Positions 24,674 through 31,795 of a stretch of 37,560 nt of DNA are shown here, piece after piece. The stretch lies in NCBI GenBank assembly GCA_934481515.1, contig CAKSPO010000019.1, positions 1-37,560 of the forward strand, in the 5' to 3' direction. The DNA is from an uncultured Eubacteriales bacterium (GTDB lineage: Bacteria; Bacillota; Clostridia; Oscillospirales; CAG-272). The notes below the pieces were generated by a model, which saw only the letters and a program-made list of their open reading frames with translations, did no database searches and was not told the origin of the DNA. How positions within the stretch are numbered: position 1 is the stretch's first letter; every line of letters begins with the position of its first letter. Both the position numbers and the translations under genes were made by a program.

Positions 24674-26872
24674 TTATTGGGCGGAACCGGATGCTTCGGA
24701 GGTTCCTTTTTTATCCCATGCAATTTCGGGGAAATTCTCGAAAATTGAAGTGGTAATCCCCCGGACATTGGTGTAGGTATAGTCCATATAATCTTTCAGT
24801 GTCGTTTCTGTAAAGTTCATATGACCGTAGTAATCATAGGTGACCTTTTTCAGCTGGTCGGAGGTGACGGAAGCGGTCTTATTGAATACGACCGGAACAA
24901 TCGGCAATTCCTCCATCAGAAGCTTTTCTGCTTCGTGAGCGAGTTTGGATTTCTGTGCGGTCCAGTTTTTGCTCGGATCGATTCCATAGGTCTGGTAGAT
25001 GTTGCTCACTCGGTCGTAAGTCTCCTGGAACGCTTCCTTTGTTTCATAGACGGAAAGGAAGGATTCACTGCTGTCACGATTCAGAGAGCTGAAATAGGGG
25101 AGATAGAAGATGGCTTCTATCAGATTGTTGTAGGCATCGCTGTCGTAGCCGCAACGGTTGGGAACCGGAGAATAATCCTCGGCTTCCATATTCAGCGCCA
25201 TGCCGGAGAACAGTTTTGCAAAATTGGAGAGCATGGAGTACGCTTCCAGCGTATACGCGCCGTAGTCAAAAGCAATCACTTCGTAGTTGGCACGTTGAAT
25301 GCTTTCCGCAAACAGGTCGTCGCAAACGTCGGAGGGACGACGCATTTCTTCACTGCTCAGATCGGACAACGCTTTCAGAATATCGTTGTTCTGGATGGTC
25401 TGTACCTCTTCCACCGTGACATGGAAGCCAAGAGATTCCCATGTAGAAGCGATCTTCTTTGTCAGAGCAATGTTGACATCATTGTAGGATGCAACCTTAA
25501 TGGTAAAGGAATATTTGGTGGGATCCACACCGGCTCTTTGCAGTTTCTGACGAGCCTCATCAAGTTTTGCCGTGGTGGAGAGAAGCTCTCCGCCTTCCGT
25601 ACGGAATTCCTTCTTTGCTTTCAGCGTTGTATCAATGATTCCGTAGGGAACAAGACCTGTTGCGGCATCTGCATAAACTGCCGTGTTTGCAAGATCGGAA
25701 CGATCCAGCGCCAGAGAAAGCGCCTGACGGACTTCCTTATTTGCAAAAAGCTTTGTACCTTCTCCGCCGTCTGCAATCAGAGCATTTTCATTGAAAAGGC
25801 AACTGAAGGTGGAAAGCGCGTTTCTGGTTTCCACGTCCAGACCATCCAGCGCATTTCCGGTGCGGAGAGAGAGCGGAATTTCGTTGATGTAGAACAACTG
25901 ACCTGCCTTGTAGGCTTCCAGAATTTCTTCGTCGGTAGCAGAGCAGTCGACCAGAATCCGGTACGGCGCCACGTGCTCGTCAACCTCTTCACGGTCATTG
26001 TCTTTATAATAGAAGGAGTTCCGTTCCAGATAGAAGTAATCCAGCACCTTTACATCGTAAAGACCTCTGTTATAGTTCGGATTCGGAACCCGATCTGCAT
26101 CCAGCGCATAGTCGTCTTTTGCCTGCACATTGACCATGACCGGATTGCCTTCTTCATCATAAACGGGGTTTCCGTCATTGTCCAGTTTTGCGGTGGTAAC
26201 ATTGCGGTACTTGATTTTTCCGATCTTGAAGGGACCGCTGGTAATCATCGTAGAGGATTTCTTTGCCCAGTCATCGTCCTTTTCCACATAGCTTTCCGAA
26301 AGCGGGGCGGTTGCGACGCTGGTGAGGTTGAGCAGGAACTGGTCATAGTCGATCGGACCCTCAAAGGTAATCCGGAGCAAGGTACTCTTCAGCGCCTCAA
26401 CTCCGAGGTTGTCAATGGATTCGTCACCCTGCTTTACCGCGCGTGCGTTTTTGATGTCGAAGAGCAGGGAGGCGGCCTCATAACTGTTGTTGACGTTCAA
26501 AAGACGCTTCCACGCATAAATGACATCTTCTGCAGTAAGCCGTGTGCCGTTGCTCCAGTAAGTTTTGTTCAGCGTCAGCTCCATGGCATAGGTTCCGGCT
26601 TCGGTATCCTCAACGATCCTGTAGGTGTCAACCAAAGAAGGAACAACCTTTCCCTTGCTGTTAACCGTGAAAAGCGTATCGAACAGCAGACCGACAACCG
26701 ACGCGGCGCCGTTGTTGTAATACGCAGCCGCAGGGTCGAAGTTGTATACTTCGTCGGTGAGGTACATCGTAATGTAAGGACCCACGTCATTTTCGTCCCT
26801 GGATGAGCAGGACGCAAAAAAAGGGACCAGCATCACGGCACACAAAAGGAGTGCCAACGTTCGTTTTAACAT
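24674..26872 (-). CDS. Extracellular solute-binding lipoprotein, family 5
   Basis: A 732-residue lipoprotein of the peptide/nickel-type ABC substrate-binding family (SBP_bac_5, OppA-like). The signal peptide ends in a lipobox, FFASC (Cys21), so it should be tethered to the outer face of the membrane. The first lobe begins PYITMYLTDEVYNFDPAAAY and contains NKTYWSNGTRLTAEDVIYAW (about 113-132), the family signature. Later segments such as FANKEVRQALSLALDRSDLA (about 384-403) are also typical. It is longer than the usual 530-600 residues, with acidic insertions such as KLDNDGNPVYDEEGNPVMV. No permease or ATPase genes accompany it. Its ATG follows AAGGAGG by 11 bases. It may work with the deacetylases downstream. 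Confidence 0.93.
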   Translation of the reverse strand: MLKRTLALLLCAVMLVPFFASCSSRDENDVGPYITMYLTDEVYNFDPAAAYYNNGAASVVGLLFDTLFTVNSKGKVVPSLVDTYRIVEDTEAGTYAMELTLNKTYWSNGTRLTAEDVIYAWKRLLNVNNSYEAASLLFDIKNARAVKQGDESIDNLGVEALKSTLLRITFEGPIDYDQFLLNLTSVATAPLSESYVEKDDDWAKKSSTMITSGPFKIGKIKYRNVTTAKLDNDGNPVYDEEGNPVMVNVQAKDDYALDADRVPNPNYNRGLYDVKVLDYFYLERNSFYYKDNDREEVDEHVAPYRILVDCSATDEEILEAYKAGQLFYINEIPLSLRTGNALDGLDVETRNALSTFSCLFNENALIADGGEGTKLFANKEVRQALSLALDRSDLANTAVYADAATGLVPYGIIDTTLKAKKEFRTEGGELLSTTAKLDEARQKLQRAGVDPTKYSFTIKVASYNDVNIALTKKIASTWESLGFHVTVEEVQTIQNNDILKALSDLSSEEMRRPSDVCDDLFAESIQRANYEVIAFDYGAYTLEAYSMLSNFAKLFSGMALNMEAEDYSPVPNRCGYDSDAYNNLIEAIFYLPYFSSLNRDSSESFLSVYETKEAFQETYDRVSNIYQTYGIDPSKNWTAQKSKLAHEAEKLLMEELPIVPVVFNKTASVTSDQLKKVTYDYYGHMNFTETTLKDYMDYTYTNVRGITTSIFENFPEIAWDKKGTSEASGSAQ

Positions 26873-26934
26873 AGTGCGAAAATCCTCCTTGGATCGTTCG
26901 GAATCAGTATCCGGCTAAAGATACTACACACCTT

Positions 26935-26963
26935 ATTATAAACGATTTTGATGCAAAATTCAA
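26935..26963 (-). promoter_or_regulatory. Promoter of the solute-binding protein gene
   Basis: On the minus strand TTGAAT (26958-26963) and a perfect TATAAT (26935-26940) are separated by 17 bases. Transcription should start near 26928, about 56 bases before the start codon. Confidence 0.8.
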
Positions 26964-27027
26964 TAGATTCCCAAATAATTTAATGTATATTTTGTTAATT
27001 TTCTTACCAAATTACAAAGGAGAGGCG

Positions 27028-27975
27028 GTGAGCCGGGCAAATGCAAAAAGGGGGGATTTGATGGAAAGCGAAGTGAGAAGCGATCTTGCCATGGAAAGTG
27101 TGGGGGATATTTCAAGCCTTCCCGCAGGGGTGCGGTGGAGGGAAGAGCAGATTGGCGGCATGGTGATCGGAAGGCTGCACATACAGAGTGCGGAAGCTTC
27201 CGAAACGCTTGGCAAACCGCGCGGAAGCTATGTGACGGTGCTGTGCGGAGGACTGAGTGCTCTTTCTGCTGCGGAAGAGCATGTCCTGACACGGCTTCTG
27301 GCAGGGGAGCTGCGCGGAATGAGCGGACGGCTGACCGGAAAGCGACAGGGAGAGGTGTTCGGTGTGCTGGTTATCGGATTGGGGAATGCGGAGCTGACTG
27401 CCGATTCCATCGGTCCGAAAACGGTTGCCGGACTGAATGTGACGCGGCATCTGCATGCGGATTCGGTAACGGAATCGCTCTTTCCATCGTATGACGTGCG
27501 CCTGTCCGCGCTGGCTCCCGGTGTCACGGGACAGACCGGCATAGAGGTGCGGGAGCTGCTCTGCGGTGCCGTACAGACTGTTCATCCGGATCTGATTATT
27601 GCAGTAGATTCGCTTGCGGCACGCTCCTGCGATCGGCTTGCCGCAACGGTTCAGATATCGGACACGGGGATCATCCCCGGTTCCGGGGTGGGCAATCACC
27701 GTTCGGCAATTACATTGGAGACGGTTGGGGTTCCGGTGATTTCGGTCGGTGTTCCCACCGTGATCCTGTCCTCTCTGCTGGTTCGGGATGCGTTGTGCGA
27801 GGCGGGGAGCGGGGTGCCGGAGGAGTCCTTGGAACGGGTACTGAAAAACCGGCCCAGCTTTTTTGTTTCGCCGAAGGATTGTGATGTCGTGACCGCACGG
27901 GCTTCCCGCCTGCTTGCCGGGGCAATCAATGCGGCGTTTGTGAGCGTTCAGGAGAATCCGGATGCGGATGCATAA
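27028..27975 (+). CDS. gpr: Spore germination protease GPR
   Basis: GPR is the aspartic-type protease that starts degradation of the small acid-soluble proteins when spores germinate. It is made as an inactive zymogen in the forespore. The region RSDLAMES corresponds to the RTDLA motif at the zymogen processing site, and VIGLGNAELTADSIGPKTV (about 127-145), APGVTGQTGIE and IIAVDSLAAR (about 190-199) are strongly conserved. Two starts compete: GTG at 27028, with AAAGGAG upstream and a 16-residue propeptide before RSDLA, as in Bacillus; or ATG at 27061, with AAGGGGGG upstream. I give the GTG start with modest certainty. spoIIP follows on the same strand, a frequent pairing in spore formers. Confidence 0.95.
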   Translation: MSRANAKRGDLMESEVRSDLAMESVGDISSLPAGVRWREEQIGGMVIGRLHIQSAEASETLGKPRGSYVTVLCGGLSALSAAEEHVLTRLLAGELRGMSGRLTGKRQGEVFGVLVIGLGNAELTADSIGPKTVAGLNVTRHLHADSVTESLFPSYDVRLSALAPGVTGQTGIEVRELLCGAVQTVHPDLIIAVDSLAARSCDRLAATVQISDTGIIPGSGVGNHRSAITLETVGVPVISVGVPTVILSSLLVRDALCEAGSGVPEESLERVLKNRPSFFVSPKDCDVVTARASRLLAGAINAAFVSVQENPDADA

Positions 27976-28056
27976 CCGGACGGCGACGGGCATAGGATGA
28001 AACACCGGAGTTGTCCGGACGACCCCGGAATTGCAAAAAAAGAAAGGATGATCTGT

Positions 28057-29145
28057 ATGGAACAGCCTGATCCCGTAACGAGACATCTGCCGGAACCGAA
28101 ACCAGAAATCAGGCTCCGTCGTACACCGGCGGGGCAACGCTTCTTTGCCGGGTTTCTGATCTGTCTTGCTCTTTTGATCGCTGCATTTGCGGTCAGCGCA
28201 GTCTGGTACGGCAGAGGAGGTGCCGAATGGCTGAAGAATTACGGCTTTCTTCCGTGGGAAACCGAAGAGGAAAGCTTCACTGCTCCGACGACGGAAGGCA
28301 ATCCCGGAAACGGAGAAAAGACGAATCCGGAGGCTGCTTCCGCCCCATCCGAAATGCCGGAGCCGGATGAATTTTCCATTGTGGAAAAGGATCTGTCGTA
28401 TATCACATTCGGAAAAGAGTATATTCATAATACTACCGTATATCAACCGGATGTTTCAACACTTTTACAGAGAAACTGCGGAAGCGGGGCTGTCGGTGGA
28501 AGGATCACGGTTTTGGTTTTACATACGCATACGGGGGAAGCATATACCCCGGACGGTGCCGACGGGCTTTCGGGTGTTCCCGGAGATGTTACCTACAGCA
28601 GGGATGAGACACAGAATGTGCTTGCTGTCGGCGAGGCTTTCTGCAAGGAGCTGGAAAAGAACGGCATCGGAGCAATCCATTGCAGGACGGTTCATGATGC
28701 ACCGACGCTTCGCGGTGCCTACGACCGTGCCGCGGAGAGTATCCGGTTTTATCTGGAACAATATCCAGATATCCGGTATGTGATTGATCTGCATCGCGAC
28801 TCAATTGCAGACGCGGACGGAAACTATGTCAGAGCGGTTACAAGCACGGAGGACGGAACAAAGCTGGCGCAGGTGATGGCAGTTGTCGGAACGGACGGGA
28901 GCGGTGTCAGGCATCCGGATTGGGAACGGAATCTTGCGCTTGCGCTCCAGCTCCGGGAGCTGTTGAATGCGGAGGGCGGAAAGCTTTGCCGCCCGGTTTG
29001 CCTGCGGAATTCCTCATACAATCAGGCGCTGGCACCGTACTCCATGCTGTTGGAAATCGGAACCGGGGCAAACAGCGTCGAAGAGGCGACACGGTCTGCC
29101 TGCATTGTGGCGAAAACATTTGCAGAGCTGATTACCCGTTCCTGA
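28057..29145 (+). CDS. spoIIP: Stage II sporulation protein P
   Basis: SpoIIP is the amidase and endopeptidase which, with SpoIID and SpoIIM, thins septal peptidoglycan during engulfment of the forespore. The 362-residue protein has a cytoplasmic N-terminus, a transmembrane helix (about 29-51; FFAGFLICLALLIAAFAVSA), a Ser/Pro/Glu-rich linker, and the catalytic domain (about 148-360). The zinc-binding signatures are VLVLHTHTGEAYTPDG (about 152-167) and YVIDLHRDSIADADG (about 242-256), with LLEIGTGANSVEEA near the C-terminus. The ATG at 28057 is nine bases after AAAGG. An earlier in-frame ATG at 28048 overlaps the binding site and an extension to 27997 has none. It follows gpr by 81 bases. Confidence 0.95.
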   Translation: MEQPDPVTRHLPEPKPEIRLRRTPAGQRFFAGFLICLALLIAAFAVSAVWYGRGGAEWLKNYGFLPWETEEESFTAPTTEGNPGNGEKTNPEAASAPSEMPEPDEFSIVEKDLSYITFGKEYIHNTTVYQPDVSTLLQRNCGSGAVGGRITVLVLHTHTGEAYTPDGADGLSGVPGDVTYSRDETQNVLAVGEAFCKELEKNGIGAIHCRTVHDAPTLRGAYDRAAESIRFYLEQYPDIRYVIDLHRDSIADADGNYVRAVTSTEDGTKLAQVMAVVGTDGSGVRHPDWERNLALALQLRELLNAEGGKLCRPVCLRNSSYNQALAPYSMLLEIGTGANSVEEATRSACIVAKTFAELITRS

Positions 29146-29174
29146 GGCGGAGCGCGGAAACGGAAAAAACAGAA

Positions 29175-29215
29175 GCGGCACGCAGGAAAGGCATTTCGCC
29201 TCTCCCGCGTGCCGC
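29175..29215 (-). terminator. Terminator between convergent genes
   Basis: GCGGCACGC (29175-29183) pairs with GCGTGCCGC (29207-29215), with a further short internal pairing. On the minus strand the stem runs into TTCTGTTTTTTCC, a good U tract, so it chiefly terminates the small membrane protein gene; spoIIP transcripts may also end here. Confidence 0.75.
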
Positions 29216-29233
29216 CCGGCTGTTGCGGATTGC

Positions 29234-29578
29234 TCAGCACTTCTTTTTTTCTTTTGCGGAAGTACTGCGCAGACAAAAGAATTCGGCAGCCGTCAATGTT
29301 CCCCCTAAGAAGGCACCGGGGAGCAACCCGAGTGCGCCTGCTTCCATGGCGGCGACCAGACACAAAATCCCGATAAGGCATGCAACGGTCAAAGATGCCC
29401 GCAGAATCCGGCGAACCTTTACCGAGCAGAGAAAGGAAAGCACACCGCTCAGCAGAAGAACAAGCATGTCCGCAAGTTTTTCCAGAGGGGATATCCGTAC
29501 CGGAATCTCCTCGAAATGTGCCTCATAAATTCCTTTCTTGGAACAAATGCTTTGCTCTTTTTCGTAATATATGTTCAT
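29234..29578 (-). CDS. Small membrane protein, divergent from S24 repressor
   Basis: A 114-residue protein of unknown family. Residues 1-32 are polar (MNIYYEKEQSICSKKG), followed by two or three hydrophobic helices: about 36-52 (ADMLVLLLSGVLSFLCS), about 62-80 (LTVACLIGILCLVAAMEAG) and possibly 81-99. A short basic tail ends KEKKKC. I recognise no domain. The start at 29578 has GAGGTG four bases upstream. Its promoter is a perfect consensus and is back-to-back with that of the LexA-like repressor. In Bacillus subtilis the gene divergent from lexA (yneA) encodes an SOS-induced membrane division inhibitor. This protein shares position, size class and membrane character with YneA, but no visible sequence similarity and no LysM domain. 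Confidence 0.75.
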   Translation of the reverse strand: MNIYYEKEQSICSKKGIYEAHFEEIPVRISPLEKLADMLVLLLSGVLSFLCSVKVRRILRASLTVACLIGILCLVAAMEAGALGLLPGAFLGGTLTAAEFFCLRSTSAKEKKKC

Positions 29579-29592
29579 TATACACCTCATTG

Positions 29593-29606
29593 TTCCTATT
29601 TTGGAA
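29593..29606. promoter_or_regulatory. Candidate operator in the small-protein leader
   Basis: TTCC-TATTTT-GGAA is a perfect inverted repeat in the transcribed leader of the small membrane protein gene, a few bases past the predicted transcription start. It is the most plausible short palindrome for the adjacent helix-turn-helix repressor, but no second copy at its own promoter is evident. Confidence 0.35.
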
Positions 29607-29619
29607 TTGCTACGTTGAC

Positions 29620-29648
29620 ATTATAACAGACTGTTTTGCATTTGTCAA
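29620..29648 (-). promoter_or_regulatory. Consensus promoter of the small membrane protein
   Basis: On the minus strand a perfect TTGACA (29643-29648) and a perfect TATAAT (29620-29625) are 17 bases apart. Such a strong promoter normally needs repression to be kept silent. Confidence 0.88.
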
Positions 29649-29652
29649 TACC

Positions 29653-29674
29653 TTTTTTCCAAAAAAAGAAAAAA
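29653..29674. promoter_or_regulatory. A/T-tract inverted repeat between divergent promoters
   Basis: TTTTTTC and GAAAAAA flank CAAAAAAA exactly between the two opposed -35 boxes. It could be an intrinsically bent segment or a repressor contact region; only the symmetry is observed. Confidence 0.35.
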
Positions 29675-29678
29675 TATC

Positions 29679-29707
29679 TTTACAAATGCAAGAAGATGTG
29701 CTATAAT
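29679..29707 (+). promoter_or_regulatory. Promoter of the S24 repressor gene
   Basis: TTTACA (29679-29684), a 17-base spacer and a perfect TATAAT (29702-29707). The start of transcription is expected near 29714, with GGAGGGG before the ATG at 29737. Confidence 0.85.
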
Positions 29708-29736
29708 AGAACCAGAATCGGAATTCGGAGGGGTAT

Positions 29737-30546
29737 ATGGAATCTTATCTGGAACGGATCAAGCAGTTGAAAAGCGAAAAGAAAATGACGAATGAGCGTT
29801 TGGCAGAGCGCTCGGGAATTCCGCTCGGAACGTTGAGCAAGATGCTTGCCGGAATGAGTGACTCTCCGAAGCTGTCCAATATTGTCGCTGTCTGCCGGGC
29901 GTTGGATTGCTCGGTGGAGTATATTGTCAGCGGAATACCGGAAAACCGGAACAACAGCCTTCTGGATGCAGAGGAGCTATGGCTGGTAGAGCACTACCGT
30001 TTGCTGGATGCTTACGGAAAAGAGCTGACCCGTCTCATAATAGAAAAGGAAGGAGAACGTACTTCTGCCGTGCCGGAACAGAGCAGTGCGGGAAAAGTGC
30101 CTGCGGCAGAAAAGCCTGCGCGGATTCTGCGGACGTTGCCGGATGCGGCAGCCGCTTCGTCAGTTGCCGGAAGCGGAAGGCGCTCACTTCCTCTGTACGA
30201 GCTTCCGGTATCTGCCGGTGCCGGAATGTACCTTGAAGAGGCGGGAACCGAGCGGATCCGGGTTCCGGTCGGAGAGAAAACCGACCGGGCGGATTACGCA
30301 CTCCGGATCAGCGGGAACAGTATGGAGCCGAAATATCACAACGGCGACGTTCTGCTGGTTGAAAATTGTGATGAAGTCAAACCCGGCGAAATGGGGATTT
30401 TCCTTCTGGACGGAAACGGATTTTTTAAGGTGTATGAAGGGGACAGGCTGATTTCTCTGAATCCTTCCTACAGCCCAATCCTGCTCAGAGATTATACGGA
30501 TGTCCGGTGTCGGGGTCGGGTTATCGGAAAGCTGAAAAGAAAATAA
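29737..30546 (+). CDS. Self-cleaving HTH/S24 repressor, LexA-like
   Basis: A 269-residue repressor combining an XRE/Cro-type helix-turn-helix (about 4-62; ERLAERSGIPLGTLSKMLAG) with a C-terminal S24 LexA-type peptidase domain (about 150-267). The probable autocleavage bond is A160-G161 in PVSAGAG. The catalytic pair is S195 (ISGNSMEPKY) and K231 (GFFKVYEG). The distances cleavage-Ser (35) and Ser-Lys (36) match E. coli LexA (35 and 37), which argues for a functional, RecA-stimulated switch; the family knowledge is established, its use here is inferred. The middle (about 103-150) is a low-complexity linker. No prophage genes are nearby. radC follows and a membrane protein is divergent, which suggests an SOS-type or stress module rather than lysogeny control. 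Confidence 0.9.
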   Translation: MESYLERIKQLKSEKKMTNERLAERSGIPLGTLSKMLAGMSDSPKLSNIVAVCRALDCSVEYIVSGIPENRNNSLLDAEELWLVEHYRLLDAYGKELTRLIIEKEGERTSAVPEQSSAGKVPAAEKPARILRTLPDAAAASSVAGSGRRSLPLYELPVSAGAGMYLEEAGTERIRVPVGEKTDRADYALRISGNSMEPKYHNGDVLLVENCDEVKPGEMGIFLLDGNGFFKVYEGDRLISLNPSYSPILLRDYTDVRCRGRVIGKLKRK

Positions 30547-30571
30547 GCAGAACCGGAAAAACGGTTTTGCT
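30546..30571 (+). promoter_or_regulatory. Hairpin between repressor and radC
   Basis: AGCAGAACCG pairs with CGGTTTTGCT (one G-U) around the loop GAAAAA, overlapping the last base of the repressor stop codon. There is no U tract, so it may attenuate or stabilise rather than terminate. Confidence 0.45.
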
Positions 30572-30628
30572 GTTCCGGGACGGAACGGATGACTGGCGCG
30601 GATCCGTGCAAAGGAGGTTGGAAAGCGC

Positions 30629-31462
30629 ATGCACGAGCATCATCGGGAACGGATGCGGAAGAGGTTTTTAGAGTACGGCTTTGACTCTTTCGCGGATCAT
30701 GAATATCTGGAGACACTGCTGTACTACAGCAAGGCACGCGGGGATACCAACCCTTTGGCGCATACTCTGATGGAACGGTTCGGTTCTATCCGCAATGTTC
30801 TGGAGGCTTCTCCGGATGAGCTGATGCAGGTGGAGGGAATCGGAGAGCAGACCGTACTTCTCCTGAAGGTCATTCTGGAGGGAGTCCGTAGGTATGCGGC
30901 ATCGCTTACGGAGGAGACGACAACCTTTGACACAATCACAAAGATTGCGGAATACATCTGGTGCCGCTTTCTCGGGCTGGATCATGAACGGCTGTATCTG
31001 ATGCTCTTCAACAACCGGATGAATATGATTGACTGCAGCATTATGTCGGACGGAACCACCAACACCTCCGACGCACCCGTCGGAAAGATCGTGGAGCGTG
31101 CTTTGCAAAAGAAGGCGGCATGCGCGGTTCTGGCACACAACCATCCGCGCGGGCTTGCGGTTCCTTCCGACAACGATATTGCCGTGACCGTCAAGATTTC
31201 CGAGGCGCTCCGGCTGGTGGATATTCCGCTTCGGGAGCATCTGGTCATCACGGATGACCGCTTCTCGGCAATCGTAAAGCACCATCTCAGATACCGCAGC
31301 TTTTCCTCTCCGACCGCGCAGGTCGGCGGAAAAATTCCGAATGACAGGCACTTCTATAATGTGGACGATGAAACGTATTGCTTTCCATCCCTTTTCCCGG
31401 AGGAAGCGGGGGCAGCACGCAAGCAAGCGGAAAAGGACGTTGAAGACGAGGAAGATTGGTAA
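30629..31462 (+). CDS. radC: RadC/JAB-domain DNA repair-associated protein
   Basis: A 277-residue RadC-family protein. The N-terminal part has a helix-hairpin-helix (about 50-95; EASPDELMQVEGIGEQTVLL), and the JAB/MPN metallo-domain (about 98-225) carries AHNHPRGLAVPSDNDI (about 169-184) with the H-x-H, Ser and Asp metal ligands intact. RadC proteins were named for DNA repair, but their enzymatic role is unresolved. The C-terminal 50 residues are acidic and variable. AAAGGAGG precedes the ATG by ten bases. The gene starts 82 bases after the LexA-like repressor and is probably co-transcribed, which supports a DNA-damage connection. Confidence 0.93.
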   Translation: MHEHHRERMRKRFLEYGFDSFADHEYLETLLYYSKARGDTNPLAHTLMERFGSIRNVLEASPDELMQVEGIGEQTVLLLKVILEGVRRYAASLTEETTTFDTITKIAEYIWCRFLGLDHERLYLMLFNNRMNMIDCSIMSDGTTNTSDAPVGKIVERALQKKAACAVLAHNHPRGLAVPSDNDIAVTVKISEALRLVDIPLREHLVITDDRFSAIVKHHLRYRSFSSPTAQVGGKIPNDRHFYNVDDETYCFPSLFPEEAGAARKQAEKDVEDEEDW

Positions 31463-31654
31463 CAGCAGGATCGGTTTTCTTCTCCGCAGGACGAAACAGG
31501 AAAATCAGAAAACGATGCTTTTTGCAGTCCATCAAAATGCCAATCGGGTTTCCGATAGGGCAGGGTGCGATTTTAGCTGTTTTTGCCTTGTAACCTTGAT
31601 TTTTTGCTCTCTATGACGGAAAAAACGATGGCATTTTGTTGCCGGACAATTCCG

Positions 31655-31697
31655 AAGGCGGTGTGAAAAACTCATTTTGAGTTTTTCACACCGCCTT
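31655..31697. terminator. Perfect 20-bp hairpin, dispersed-repeat type
   Basis: AAGGCGGTGTGAAAAACTCA and its exact complement surround a three-base loop TTT, and the right arm runs into TTT. The arms are nearly identical to those at 22632-22673. It can terminate radC transcription and acts in both directions. Confidence 0.82.
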
Positions 31698-31733
31698 TTA
31701 TCGGTTTTGCCTGACTTTATCGGTTTTGATGGT

Positions 31734-31781
31734 AAAAGGATGTCGGACTGTCATTGAATTGATGCCGACGGCATCCTTTTT
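31734..31781 (-). terminator. Terminator of eno
   Basis: AAAAGGATGTCG and CGGCATCCTTTT-type arms (one G-U pair) enclose a 20-odd-base loop, just beyond the eno stop codon. The minus strand reads ATCCTTTTACC after the stem and the plus strand ATCCTTTTTCTTTTTT, so it can serve both convergent genes. Confidence 0.75.
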
Positions 31782-31795
31782 CTTTTTTGCGGTGC

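Larger units (their letters stand above)
31463..31795. other. Intergenic stretch between convergent genes
   Basis: No gene is visible between radC and eno. It contains the hairpin repeat at 31655-31697 and a second terminator at 31734-31781. Confidence 0.55.

Noticed and set aside
24821..26806. Long open frame (661 codons) on the plus strand opposite the solute-binding protein gene.
   Set aside because: The minus-strand frame encodes a clear lipoprotein with promoter and binding site. The opposite frame has no family resemblance and arises from codon bias.
27112..28446. 444-codon minus-strand frame across gpr and spoIIP.
   Set aside because: It spans two well-supported sporulation genes and their junction, and resembles no family.
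29737..31462. S24 repressor considered as a prophage CI repressor.
   Set aside because: No integrase, structural or replication phage genes and no attachment repeats are visible, and the neighbours are radC and sporulation genes.
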